Source: Sabethes cyaneus
Lineage: Eukaryota > Arthropoda > Insecta > Diptera > Culicidae
Direction of reading: 5' to 3'
NCBI RefSeq assembly: GCF_943734655.1
Contig: NC_071354.1
Coordinates: 163,247,142-163,311,141, forward strand
Length of the DNA stretch: 64,000 bases
Part shown: positions 12,743-23,300 of the stretch, piece after piece
How the letters are laid out: each line of letters opens with the position of its first letter
Position numbering within the stretch: the first letter of the stretch is position 1
The notes under the pieces: model-generated
Told to the model about the DNA's origin: nothing
The model's database searches: none
What the model saw: only the letters and a program-made list of their open reading frames with translations
Made by a program: the position numbers and the translations under genes

Positions 12743-15700
12743 ATGAGTTTGAATGACGATTTACGAACACTGCTGAAGCGTGAGCGTACGATTTATAAAA
12801 GGGTAACTGTGGTGGAAGCTTTCATTAAAAATTACCATGAGAGTAATCAGTGCGAAGTTGAAGTGCGATTGCAGGTGCTCGAGGATGCTTATAAGGACTT
12901 TTTCCCACTTCGTGAATCGATAGAGCTGATGTTGGATGAGAGTGATGGACCCAGTAGTATTGAAGGTAGCTCGAAGGTATCCATAGAAGAGGCGAAGAAG
13001 ATCCGTGACGATAGAAACACACAGCAGCTTGCCGAATTTGAAAATAAATACTGTGCTGTGAAATCCCAGCTTTTGAAGTTACGTCCTATACCCCATCAAG
13101 CCACATGTACGAATCATGTCCAAGCTGAACAAACGGCATCGTTCACCAAGATCAAGCTCCCCGAAATCCGTTTACCTTCGTTCAGCGGAAAAACTCGCGA
13201 GTGGATAGTTTTCCGTGATACCTTTCTGAGCTTGATTCAACAAAATCCAAACTTAAACTCGATGGACAAGTTCACTTATCTCAAGTCGTCGCTTACAGGA
13301 GAGGCACTTCAGGAAATAAATTCTATCGAACTCTCAGCTGCTAATTACGAAGTAGCCTGGAAGGCTCTTCAGGGACGGTACGAAAATAAAAAACTCATCG
13401 TGAAGTCACACTTAGACGCAATCTTCTCGCTAGAACCACTCAGGAAGGAGACATGCGACGGATTACATCATTTAGTGAGTGAGTTCGAGAAAAACTTGCA
13501 AATGTTGGACAAGCTGGGAGAAAAGACTGCCAACTGGAGTACTCTTCTAGCTTATATGATGTGCTCTAAGCTAGATGCAACCACACAACGTCATTGGGAA
13601 GTTAAACACAACAGCAAAGAAGTTCCAATGTACCAGGATTTGATTATCTTTCTTCGGAATCAGTGTTCAGTTCTCCAGTCCGTGATTCCACAGAAAACGT
13701 CCGCTGCTGAAACCCGACAGTTTAAATCATCAGTTTGCCACTCCGTTGTCAAGGTTGCTAACAAATGCCCGTTCTGTGGAGAACCGCGGCATTCACCGTT
13801 TCAGTGTACGAAATTTCAGAGGATGAAGGTATCGGAGCGAAACGAGGCTGTGATGAAAGCGAGGCTGTGCAGAAACTGCCTCTATCCTGGTCATTACGCT
13901 GGGTCTTGCGAGAAAGGAGTCTGTCACCACTGCCGGCAAAAACACCATTCGATGCTGCATGCTGCGCCGGTAAGGTCCTCCGTTCCACCCTCGCAAACGA
14001 AACCTCCTACTGCAAACCCAACTACACGACAAGCACAGCCCAAGCCGCAGCACTCAAACCAACAAGCACACACTCATTCAGACACTGCACTTGCAAACAC
14101 AACCAACTCACACAATACAGACTCACAAGCCAATACCAGTTATAGTCATGCTACCGATAGTCGTACCAGTCAGACTTATGTTGCACTTCCTGAAACGTCT
14201 AGACCACATCAAATTCTGTTATCGACGGCCATCGTTAAGGTCAAAGACCGCTTCGGAAACACTTTACTGGCAAGAGCATTGCTGGATTCCTGCTCTCAGC
14301 ACTGCCTTATGACTAAGGAGTTCTCGAGAAAACTTAAGTTCCGAGTTACTCCTACGTACCTCTCCGTTCAGGGAATCGGATCCTCCCAGTGTGTGTCCAC
14401 AAAGCTTGTGGCCGCAGAAGTAGCTCCGAGGTCCCGCAAATTCTCTTCTTTCGAAGAACACATGCAGTTTTTCGTCCTTCCGAAGCTTACGGTATCGCTG
14501 CCTACCTCGAGTTTCAATGTTTCGGAATGGAACCTGCCCGATTCAACGTTTTTGGCGGACCCAGGATTCAACGCATCCGGGCCGATAGACATTATCATAG
14601 GGGCAGAGTACTATCTGGATCTACTTACGGAAGGAAAAATGCAGGCAACAGAAACTGGACCCACCATACAAAAAACTGTGTTCGGTTGGGTCGTTTCCGG
14701 GCGTGCTGCAAGCGGCTCTACAAACATTCCCCGGTCCATCGTCAACGTGTGCTCTACAGCAGATATTCAAGAGCAGCTCACCAAGTTCTGGGAGCTCGAA
14801 ACCTGCCACTCAGCTACCACGAATTCCGTCGAAGAGTCAGCCTGCGAGGAGATGTTCGAGAAAACAACAGTACGAGACGAAATGGGAAGATTCGTCGTCA
14901 CACTACCAAAAAAGGACCATCTGATTGGCAGATTGGGTGATTCCAAAACCACAGCACTGAAACGGTTCGGCGGAATGGAAAGGCGGCTTACAGCAAATTC
15001 TGAGTTAAGGAAGCAGTATTCCGCATTCATTCACGAGTATGAAGATCTTGGTCACATGCGTGAAGTCGTGGATGAAGAACCTAGTAATCAAGTGAACTAT
15101 TACCTGCCTCATCACGCCGTGCTGAAACCCGAAAGCACTACGACGAAGCTTAGGGTGGTCTTCGACGCCTCTTGTCGCACATCCACAGGAGTTTCATTGA
15201 ACGATGCGCTTTTAGTCGGACCAGTCGTCCAAGACGATTTGCTCAACATCATACTTCGATTTCGTCTCCATCGTTACGCGATTGTCGCTGACATCGCCAA
15301 AATGTATCGTATGATACGCATGCAGCCTGCAGACCAGCGATTGCAGAGGATCGTATGGAGGGATTCTGAGGATCAACCCGTTCGCACGTACGAGTTATGC
15401 ACCGTTACGTACGGAACCGCTGCTGCACCGTACCTTGCCACAAGATGCTTGCAGAAATTAGCAGAAGAAGGAGCCGAAACTCATCCAGAAGGCGCGAAAG
15501 TGTTGAAAAATGACTTTTATGTCGACGACATGCTGTCAGGTGCCGACGATGTCGAGAAAGGCAAGCGGTTTGTAGCAGAGATGATCAGCTTAATGGAGTC
15601 AGCTGGCATGTCGTTAAGAAAATGGAACTCGAACTGCGAGGAGATACTATCAACTGTTCCTGAAGCTCTTCGAGATGAACGTTCCGTGCTAGAGCTCGAT

Positions 15701-18115
15701 TCATCCAATTCTACAGTTAAGACGCTCGGTTTGGCTTGGGAGCCACATACCGATTGTTTCAAATTCAGCACTCCGAAGTGGAACGAGACAGCAGCTATTA
15801 CAAAACGTACCGTCGTTTCAGACGTCTCCCGGTTATTTGATCCGTTGGGCCTTGTCGGACCTGTGGTCGTGCAGGCAAAAATTTACATTCAAGAACTCTG
15901 GAAGCTGGAGTGTAACTGGGACGACCCACTCAGCAGCGAATTTCAAGAGCAGTGGCAGGAATACAGAAGAAATATGAGAGGTCTCGATGGATTATCGATA
16001 CCACGGTGGATCGGATTCGGCACAACGATCCAGTCTCAGCAGATCCACGGATTTTGCGACGCATCCGAGAAGGCCTATGGGGCCTGTATCTATCTCCGAA
16101 TTGTTTTAGTCGATGGAACCGTATCAGTTCAGTTGTTCACTGCAAAATCTCGGGTCGCTCCGCTCGAGAACCTAAAGAAGAAGAAAAAGCGGCAGACTAT
16201 CCCACGACTGGAATTATCATCAGCGCTGCTGCTTGCTCACCTGTACGAGAAGGTTGTGAGTAGCACTAATATTAATGCACAGGCATATTTCTGGACAGAT
16301 TCGATGATTGTTAAGTGCTGGCTAGCCTCACCACCGTCCAGATGGAAGGAGTTCGTCGCAAACCGAGTCTCCGAAATACAGCACATCACGAAGGAAGGGA
16401 CTTGGAATCACGTTGCAGGCGTTGAAAACCCTGCCGATATTATATCAAGAGGGATGTCTCCAGCTCAGCTGCAGTACCAGTCCGTTTGGTGGTACGGACC
16501 CAACTGGTTATCGTTGGACGAAGATCATTGGCCACAATCTCAGCAAAATTCCGAAGAATTTGATCCGTCCACCCTAGAGGAGAAAGGCGTCGTGGTTGCG
16601 GTAGCACAAAGCACCGAACCGTGGTATATTTTCTATCTGTTCTCATCATTCTCTGCGTTAGTTAAGGCGACAGCAGCCGCTCTTCGTTTTGGCTTCAATT
16701 CCCAACCAGCAAACAATAGCGTGCGGAAGGTTGGACCTATTACTGTAAAGGAGTTCGACGATGCACTCCGCGTATTGGTGAGAATGGCACAGAAAGAATC
16801 CTTCCTCCAAGAATACATTGACCTCACCAACGGTCGTCAGGTTCGAGAGTCGTCCAGAATAGCATCTCTGAATCCTCAACTTGTAGATGGAATACTCTGC
16901 GTTGGCGGCCGGCTACAAAACGCAACCATATCTTCCAGTCGAAAGCATCCGTACATTCTCGATCATCGTCACCCTATCACGAAGCTCGTAGTCACCGAGT
17001 ATCATCAGAAGCTGTTTCACGCAGGCCAGCAGGTCCTAATCTCATCCGTTCGAGAGAAGTATTGGCCTACCAGCGTTCGCACCCTAGCTAGAAAGGTAAT
17101 CCACGATTGCGTACGCTGCTTCCGTGCAAGGCCGAAGATCCAAGAACAGTTAATGGCTGATCTTCCCTCGGAAAGGGTCACAAAGTGTATACCATTCCAA
17201 CGTGTTGGAATCGACTATTGCGGGCCGTTCCAGGTCACCTACCCACAGCGTCAGTTCCGTCCAGTGAAATGCTTCGTCGCTATCTACGTTTGTCTGGTCA
17301 CGAAAGCAGTCTACATAGATCTAGCAGCTGACCTCACCACCCGTGCATTTCTTGATTCTCTTACACGCTTCACTTCTCGTCACGGCAAACCCAGTATTAT
17401 CATGTGTGACAACGCTAAAAACTTCGTTGGAGCAAAGCGGCAACTCGACGATATGCTCAGATTGTTCCACAACCAGAACTTCCAGAACAGCGTCATCAAG
17501 CAAGCAGCAGATGACAAGATTGACTTTTGTTTCATACCCGCACGCTCGCCGAACTTCGGGGGTCTGTGGGAAAGCGCGGTGAAGTCCTTCAAGACACTCC
17601 TCAAGAGGACCATCGGCTTACGCAGTCTTGTTTACGACGAATTTCATACAATTGTGGCGCAAATCGAAGCAATCCTAAATTCGCGTCCACTGACACCGCT
17701 CAGTAATGATCCGGACGACTTTGAGGCGCTGACACCAGGGCATTTTGTAGCACAGCGTCCTCTCGTCGCAATTCCGGAGCCCGATCTTCACGACGTGCCA
17801 GAAAATAGATTATCAGCATGGCAAAGAATGCAGAAAGACGTGCAGTTAATGTGGAAAAGGTGGTCGACACAATATCTCTCCGATCTGCACAACCGAACCA
17901 AGTGGACCAGGAAGCGGGATAATGTCAAGATTGGAACGATGGTGCTTCTGAAAGAGGAAAATCTTCCGCCACTCAAGTGGCTCCTGGGTCGTATTACTGA
18001 TATTCACCCTGGAAGTGACGGCAACGTACGTGTAGTGACCGTGCGAACCAAAGATGGCAGCTACAGACGAGCAATCAGTAAAATCTGTGTACTGCCCATC
18101 TCCGACAACCTCTAA
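12743..18115 (+). CDS. BEL/Pao gag-pol polyprotein
   Basis: This single 1790-codon frame encodes the structural and replication proteins of the retrotransposon, processed by its own protease. I place the start at ATG 12743 (MSLNDDLRTLL); the frame is open slightly upstream but only from a TTG. The N-terminal third is a Gag-like region. Zinc knuckles follow at about residues 342-355 (CPFCGEPRHSPFQC) and 376-389 (CRNC…GHYAGSC), with further Cys/His after. The aspartic protease motif is LLDSCSQ with Asp at 515. Reverse transcriptase has YVDD at 926-929. RNase H acidic residues are near D1106, E1157 and D1186. Integrase has an HHCC zinc site (H1421, H1426, C1456, C1459) and a catalytic D1491, D1556, E1610. 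No stop or frameshift is seen. The third position of the protease triad is Cys instead of the usual Gly. No envelope gene follows. Confidence 0.95.
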   Translation: MSLNDDLRTLLKRERTIYKRVTVVEAFIKNYHESNQCEVEVRLQVLEDAYKDFFPLRESIELMLDESDGPSSIEGSSKVSIEEAKKIRDDRNTQQLAEFENKYCAVKSQLLKLRPIPHQATCTNHVQAEQTASFTKIKLPEIRLPSFSGKTREWIVFRDTFLSLIQQNPNLNSMDKFTYLKSSLTGEALQEINSIELSAANYEVAWKALQGRYENKKLIVKSHLDAIFSLEPLRKETCDGLHHLVSEFEKNLQMLDKLGEKTANWSTLLAYMMCSKLDATTQRHWEVKHNSKEVPMYQDLIIFLRNQCSVLQSVIPQKTSAAETRQFKSSVCHSVVKVANKCPFCGEPRHSPFQCTKFQRMKVSERNEAVMKARLCRNCLYPGHYAGSCEKGVCHHCRQKHHSMLHAAPVRSSVPPSQTKPPTANPTTRQAQPKPQHSNQQAHTHSDTALANTTNSHNTDSQANTSYSHATDSRTSQTYVALPETSRPHQILLSTAIVKVKDRFGNTLLARALLDSCSQHCLMTKEFSRKLKFRVTPTYLSVQGIGSSQCVSTKLVAAEVAPRSRKFSSFEEHMQFFVLPKLTVSLPTSSFNVSEWNLPDSTFLADPGFNASGPIDIIIGAEYYLDLLTEGKMQATETGPTIQKTVFGWVVSGRAASGSTNIPRSIVNVCSTADIQEQLTKFWELETCHSATTNSVEESACEEMFEKTTVRDEMGRFVVTLPKKDHLIGRLGDSKTTALKRFGGMERRLTANSELRKQYSAFIHEYEDLGHMREVVDEEPSNQVNYYLPHHAVLKPESTTTKLRVVFDASCRTSTGVSLNDALLVGPVVQDDLLNIILRFRLHRYAIVADIAKMYRMIRMQPADQRLQRIVWRDSEDQPVRTYELCTVTYGTAAAPYLATRCLQKLAEEGAETHPEGAKVLKNDFYVDDMLSGADDVEKGKRFVAEMISLMESAGMSLRKWNSNCEEILSTVPEALRDERSVLELDSSNSTVKTLGLAWEPHTDCFKFSTPKWNETAAITKRTVVSDVSRLFDPLGLVGPVVVQAKIYIQELWKLECNWDDPLSSEFQEQWQEYRRNMRGLDGLSIPRWIGFGTTIQSQQIHGFCDASEKAYGACIYLRIVLVDGTVSVQLFTAKSRVAPLENLKKKKKRQTIPRLELSSALLLAHLYEKVVSSTNINAQAYFWTDSMIVKCWLASPPSRWKEFVANRVSEIQHITKEGTWNHVAGVENPADIISRGMSPAQLQYQSVWWYGPNWLSLDEDHWPQSQQNSEEFDPSTLEEKGVVVAVAQSTEPWYIFYLFSSFSALVKATAAALRFGFNSQPANNSVRKVGPITVKEFDDALRVLVRMAQKESFLQEYIDLTNGRQVRESSRIASLNPQLVDGILCVGGRLQNATISSSRKHPYILDHRHPITKLVVTEYHQKLFHAGQQVLISSVREKYWPTSVRTLARKVIHDCVRCFRARPKIQEQLMADLPSERVTKCIPFQRVGIDYCGPFQVTYPQRQFRPVKCFVAIYVCLVTKAVYIDLAADLTTRAFLDSLTRFTSRHGKPSIIMCDNAKNFVGAKRQLDDMLRLFHNQNFQNSVIKQAADDKIDFCFIPARSPNFGGLWESAVKSFKTLLKRTIGLRSLVYDEFHTIVAQIEAILNSRPLTPLSNDPDDFEALTPGHFVAQRPLVAIPEPDLHDVPENRLSAWQRMQKDVQLMWKRWSTQYLSDLHNRTKWTRKRDNVKIGTMVLLKEENLPPLKWLLGRITDIHPGSDGNVRVVTVRTKDGSYRRAISKICVLPISDNL

Positions 18116-18123
18116 TTCGCCCA

Positions 18124-18169
18124 TGGGGAGACAGTGTCTCCCCCACCGGTGGGGGCCGGAAGGCCCCCA
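18124..18169 (+). other. Cluster of GC-rich hairpins in BEL 3' region
   Basis: Immediately after the polyprotein stop, three GC-rich inverted repeats follow each other with shared arms: GGGGAGAC/GTCTCCCC, CCCACC/GGTGGG and GGGGGCC/GGCCCCC. Another hairpin, CGGAGGCC…GGCCTCCG, lies at about 18702-18724. They stand out in an AT-rich neighbourhood. A structural RNA role (stability, export or packaging) is only a guess. Confidence 0.6.
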
Positions 18170-19316
18170 CACCCCAGTAAGTTATGTATTGTTTTATATT
18201 TCAAAAAGTTAATGGAATATTTTATTCGCAGTCGTATCGTTATCTTGCTTCGATTGATTCAAGCAACTGAGGTCGCTATTCGGCCACTCCCTTTCCCAAA
18301 ATTCTGAGGTAACCTGTTTTGTTTCGGTGGTGGAACAATTGCATGATGCATGTTGCCGTTAAGCTGAGTAAATCAGCCTGTTCAGTTGTCGGTGCTAGTC
18401 GCTAATGCAGCCAAAAGGGTTGTAATTCACAATACGCAAGCTAAATTCTGTTCCACGTTTGATGATTTTTGAGGTACAATCGGTCGATGCAATTCCGGAG
18501 GTTGAAGAGCGCTATTCCATCTCCCGGACACTACGCTATAATCGTCGACGGAAATGGCCATTCCGTTTCAACGGTCTCATCGCAGTAGTCGTCCATATGA
18601 AGTCATCGCAGTCGTCGACAGATATCCACGGGTCATCAACGTTTCGTCGGTAAAGCACTTCCACCGCGGAAGGAGCTATCATCGGGCGCCAGTAGGGCGT
18701 CAGCGGAGGCCACAAGGCCTCCGTTCCAGAGCATCATCGCACCACCATCGGGGACTGGATTCAGCAGAGGATCAGGTCGCAACCGCAACCTGTCGTAACC
18801 ACCCTCGTCAGTCCAATCAATCCATCGGTCGATCATAAAGCAATCCAGCCAGCGCGCAACATCGAACCCCGAAGCAGTCGGAAGTCGAAGCAGCAGGATG
18901 TTCCAGTCCCAGTCGACGAATGTCGAAACAGCAGACCGACGACGGAAGGTCGTCACCGTTCTACAACGTAGCAATCGATCAGAAACAACATCAACCATGA
19001 CCGTCGAATGCATTTTACCTGCAGTCGAATGCATCGTCACCACAGATCAGCAGCAGTCGCAGTCTAATGCTTACCACGAATTGAATCACGATCAGTCACA
19101 ATAGCAGACGATCGCTCGAGCAGAATCAGCTGTAGCAGAACAATAAACCAATCTGAACAGTATACATACAGTATATAATCGGTCAACCAGGCGATCGTAG
19201 TATACAAAACAAAAATTCAAAATAGTGCACTAGTATATAAGAAAATTTCGTTACTAATCAGTTAGAGTAAGACAGTAGTTTAGATTGAAATCTGAGAGAT
19301 TTCAAGGCGGCCGGCA
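18170..19316 (+). other. Non-coding 3' region of BEL element
   Basis: About 1.1 kb between gag-pol and the 3' LTR with no long frame and no sign of an envelope gene. It is rich in short 'cgtcg' and 'gcagtcg' motifs. The purine-rich, GC-containing stretch AAGGCGGCCGGCA just before the LTR at about 19304-19316 is the likely plus-strand priming site. Confidence 0.7.
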
Positions 19317-19671
19317 TGTTTGCGAGAATATTAGATAGATATCAAACTAATTGAACACCCCCAACACGATCCACACGATCGATGATAATTAGGTCCCTTT
19401 TTATCACATGCATTATTCGTTCTATCTCTTATCAGTACAGATCGCTATCAGCTGTGTAGAGTTCTCTCAATTCGCTATCATTTCGATCTCGCCGGCCAGC
19501 CGAATGTAGTACATAGAGGCACCAGTCAGTTGTAACCAAACCGTCGCGAAATATACACTCGCTCTCGCATCGCAGAATAAAGTTTATTCAGTTTAAAGAA
19601 GTTTAGTTCAGTGAAATCAAAGTGTTCTCATTACTCAAGTGTCCGAACGAATCGGATCCTTTGCGCTATCA
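19317..19671 (+). repeat. 3' LTR of BEL element
   Basis: The same length as the 5' LTR with no difference found by eye; it is followed directly by the GTTAG target duplication. Confidence 0.93.
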
Positions 19672-19676
19672 GTTAG

Positions 19677-20308
19677 AGTAAACTATCAGTTATTTCGTTC
19701 CAAATTACCAAATATCTGTGAAAAATAATGAAAGTCAAGAAAGGAATGTCCTCCTTCGAATTTATGTTTCACTTATTTACTCTCTGAGATGGTAATAAAT
19801 TATCCAATTTTTTGTCATCCTATTTCTAGTAATTTGATGCTATGCCGATTTCTCACGCAATCAGAATTATTTACGGTGCTCAAAATATCTACCTGAAACT
19901 ACCTGACGAATGTGCCTATAGCTTAAATTTGTAACTTCACAAGTTTAGAACAAACAAAAGAAAAAAACCTTTTTTCCATCATCTTTTTCGAAGACAGGTA
20001 CGAACTGCCTTGCTGCAGATCGTGCTGCAGATTAACAATTGGGAACGCTTGTGTGCCGTCTATTGCCGTAGGGACTATAGATAACCTTTCAAGGGACGGT
20101 TTCGTCTTGATTGAAACGAATTTCCAAAAAATCATCGATCGACGATCGTTTGGGTCGTACCTTTTATGCAGCTATTTCCTGTATGAGTGTGCAAGCCCGT
20201 TAACTAACTTTTGACCTTTTCATTCGTTTTCAGTATTCTTTGTGAAGAACGTTTCGATGAATGGAAGCTGACAATTTCAGGTGAAGACGTACGATAACAG
20301 AGGAAACA
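19677..20308 (+). other. Upstream region and 5' UTR of tetraspan gene
   Basis: There is no separate gene. A possible splice acceptor, TTTCAG, ends at 20280, just 28 bases before the predicted start codon. The first coding exon may therefore be preceded by an untranslated exon further upstream. Confidence 0.4.
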
Positions 20309-23300
20309 ATGACGGTTCAGTCAAACATAGACTCACCCCAGCAGCACCATCGTGTAGTTTTGGATCATTACCATCAACGCCATGATCCGGCGTATAATAT
20401 AACCAGCGCCGAGGTGGATGACTATAATAGCGACAATAGCATTGCAGTTCTACAACACCACCATCGATATATGCCATCTAGTTCCAGCTCCTGTGATAAT
20501 ACCAAACATCATCCGATGCAAGGTTCCAGCGTGCCGGGGTCTTGCGACGAAAATACTCTTAGCGTGTTAGACGTGAACCTAGACAGTAAGAAAATAGCAC
20601 TGTAAGTATCGATCATTTATTCTGCCAATCCGATCGAACAATAATGAAAGCATTCTGCATCAGATCCAACCAAAATAACTCGAGACTGAATTCACCTGCA
20701 CGGTTCGAGAACGAACGGAAGTATACAAACCATATCGAAGTGTACAGCGATAACAGCACCAACAAACTGGAAGAGGAGATTTCCGAAGATGATCGAGGGC
20801 CACCACTTCCTCCGCGACCTGCTCCTAGAACCCGAACTCTGCAGCGTGTCGAAAATGGTAAGCTTTAGATTTTCAATAGTATATTGGGAAATTATGGAAC
20901 ACAGGATCCTATTTTCTATTTGACAGCTTCTGAAAATGTAGGTCTTTGTACGGCTTACAAAATGCAAAATAATTATCGTTGCGTAAAAATCGTTGATTAG
21001 TTACTAATAAGTAACTTGAAACCTTAGCATGGTTCAGGCATTTTCGGCTAATCTTGCTGATCGTCTTTAAAATATAGGTTTGAGCAAAACGCGTTTGAAG
21101 TCTCGAAAGCACTTTTTAATTGCTCTAACGCTTCATTACATAAGTGTCCAAAAAATTTCATATTTTTGATTCCAACAAACAAACAAAAATAAACAATTTT
21201 TTGAAGATTATAACTGCATATAACTCCATAAATACTAAAATCTTGACAAGTCAATGTCCCCGTCGTAACAATAATATATGAATTATTCATATTGGCTTGT
21301 TGTGACTTCTCAAATAGAATCAAAAGATTTCTAGACCTTTCCCCTAAAGACGTTTGGGTTTGGAATTCAGGAATGTTATCATATTGGTCACGAATTTGAC
21401 AAAAATAAACATTCTGGTATGGACAAAGTTATAGAAATGTAATATTCCATAACTGTCCTCAGTTCAAGTGTTGCTGTTTGAAATAAATTATGGTATATTT
21501 CAATTATTGCGCATATGTACACTTTCATTTTTGAATACGTCATCAGAATTAAAATTTTTGTAACGTTCTTTTTAAACCATTTCACAGCATCCGTATAGGT
21601 AAAAGGATGCATCTTGCTAGATATCTACCATCCCAGGGTGATAACAGGGGGTTGTTCGGACAGTTAGTTCGAGTTCGTTCGCGTTTGCGCAAACATGGAC
21701 CATACCATTATCTTATGGAAACAACAATCGAGGGTGGGAAAATGCCTTCACATATCCTGCTAGTATGTCAAAATATATGCTTTGATATTTTTTTCAGTAG
21801 CAATATGTGATAGGGACGGTCCGCTGAAGATGTTTGAACTGTGTGCTTTTTAGAACGAATTTATTCGTGTATGAACGAAGCAATATGTGAATTGAAAGTG
21901 TGGTTTTCAACATTTCGTGGAATGTGAAGAAGTAGTGCTTTTTTGTTGCTGGTATTCACGTGCAACGCAAGGAAAGCATTTAAATTCCGTTCTACTTTGT
22001 AGATTTTGGCAGTAATTTAGTATGGTTGTATAACAAGCGTCGAGCGGAGATGATTTATCAGTAAGACAGTATTTTTACTGATTTTTCCGATTATGTTCAT
22101 AAGATTTCAATTCATTTTCCCTCAAAATCGTGCAAAAGAATATAAGTAAAGACAATAAAAATGACAAAGCCATAATTAGATAGTACAACCTAGTCATATT
22201 ATTACATATAGCGCTTATCTGATGTGTACAGTCCAGATATGTGAGCAGTTTGTACAGAAAAAAGAAGATTGTGATAAAGCTTTGGTGACTAAAACAATAG
22301 GAGGCAACTAGCTTTTCCCTTAATACAAGAGACACAACAGTATTATTACAAGTTTTCCAAAATGCATGGCTACCCGTTCATGCAAGTAGTGCAGTACAGT
22401 GTGCCCACCTGCACCTGGGCACCTCCACCAGTGGAACCACCACGTCCGCCATCCGCTACAGCTGGTTAATATTGACGCGAATAGTAAACATGAGATGATT
22501 TAAACAGAACTACTTGTTTTTTCTTTTCACAGCTCCAACAACTTCCGGGGTGCGAAAGTACGTAATCTGGTGTCTGATATGTGGTGGTATTTCCTGTCTT
22601 CTGGGTATATTGTTTCTGGGCATATACTTTTTGCTGCGATCTTACACCAGTACCGTGGGATATTTCGAAACTGTTCCAACATTCGTTCCTGCTACACTGG
22701 TTTGTACAATATTGCTTCTTGTTTAAGTACAGAAATGTTAAACAATTCTTTCCTTTTTGTAGCTCATGGTCACAGGAATATGCATAATGAGTTTGGCGAG
22801 ACGAAGAAACCGATACAGCTATTTGGTAAGTGCTGTTTTTTTGATATTTTATTTCAAGATGCTTGGTGCAAATATTTCAGACAAATAAAAATGTCATTAT
22901 GTCCCCGGTCATGAAACAGGTTTTGTTTTTTGGTTATAGCTTTTGATCAGATTATTCAATTTCGAATCTTTTTAAAGCATTTGAAAGTTTGAAGATCTAC
23001 GTATCTTTTTGCTGAAGACAATTTTCAAATCTGTTTTCAAACTAAATTAGCCAAAGCAATTTTACAGTTTTTATAAGAGCTTAAGATTACGTATCTATGG
23101 GTGGGTATACAAATTAGTGTAGGTAAACAGATGCAATGTTCAATTTGCTGCTTAGGACGGCGTAACCTATGTGTAGGTATACCAAAGTTGGTGTAGGTAA
23201 ACTAATTTTAATGTAGGTAGTTTAAGTGGTCATCGAAACGAAAATTGAGGTCCGGGTTCCGGTTCGGTCCGGCAAAAAACGGCACGAACTTTGTTATTCT

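Larger units (their letters stand above)
11593..19676 (+). mobile_element. Complete BEL/Pao LTR retrotransposon
   Basis: The element proper is 11598-19671. It has two 355-bp LTRs starting TGTT and ending ATCA at a constant offset of 7719 bases, and I found no mismatch between them by eye. A 5-bp target duplication, GTTAG, lies at 11593-11597 and 19672-19676. The order is LTR, primer site, 0.77-kb leader, one uninterrupted gag-pol frame, 1.2-kb non-coding tail, LTR. The protein order (zinc knuckles, protease, reverse transcriptase, RNase H, integrase) and the 1.8-kb-codon single frame are those of BEL/Pao. Identical LTRs and an open frame indicate a recent, possibly still mobile, insertion. 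Confidence 0.95.

Noticed and set aside
18170..19316. Envelope gene making the BEL element virus-like
   Set aside because: No frame of useful length, no signal peptide and no membrane segment in the region after gag-pol.
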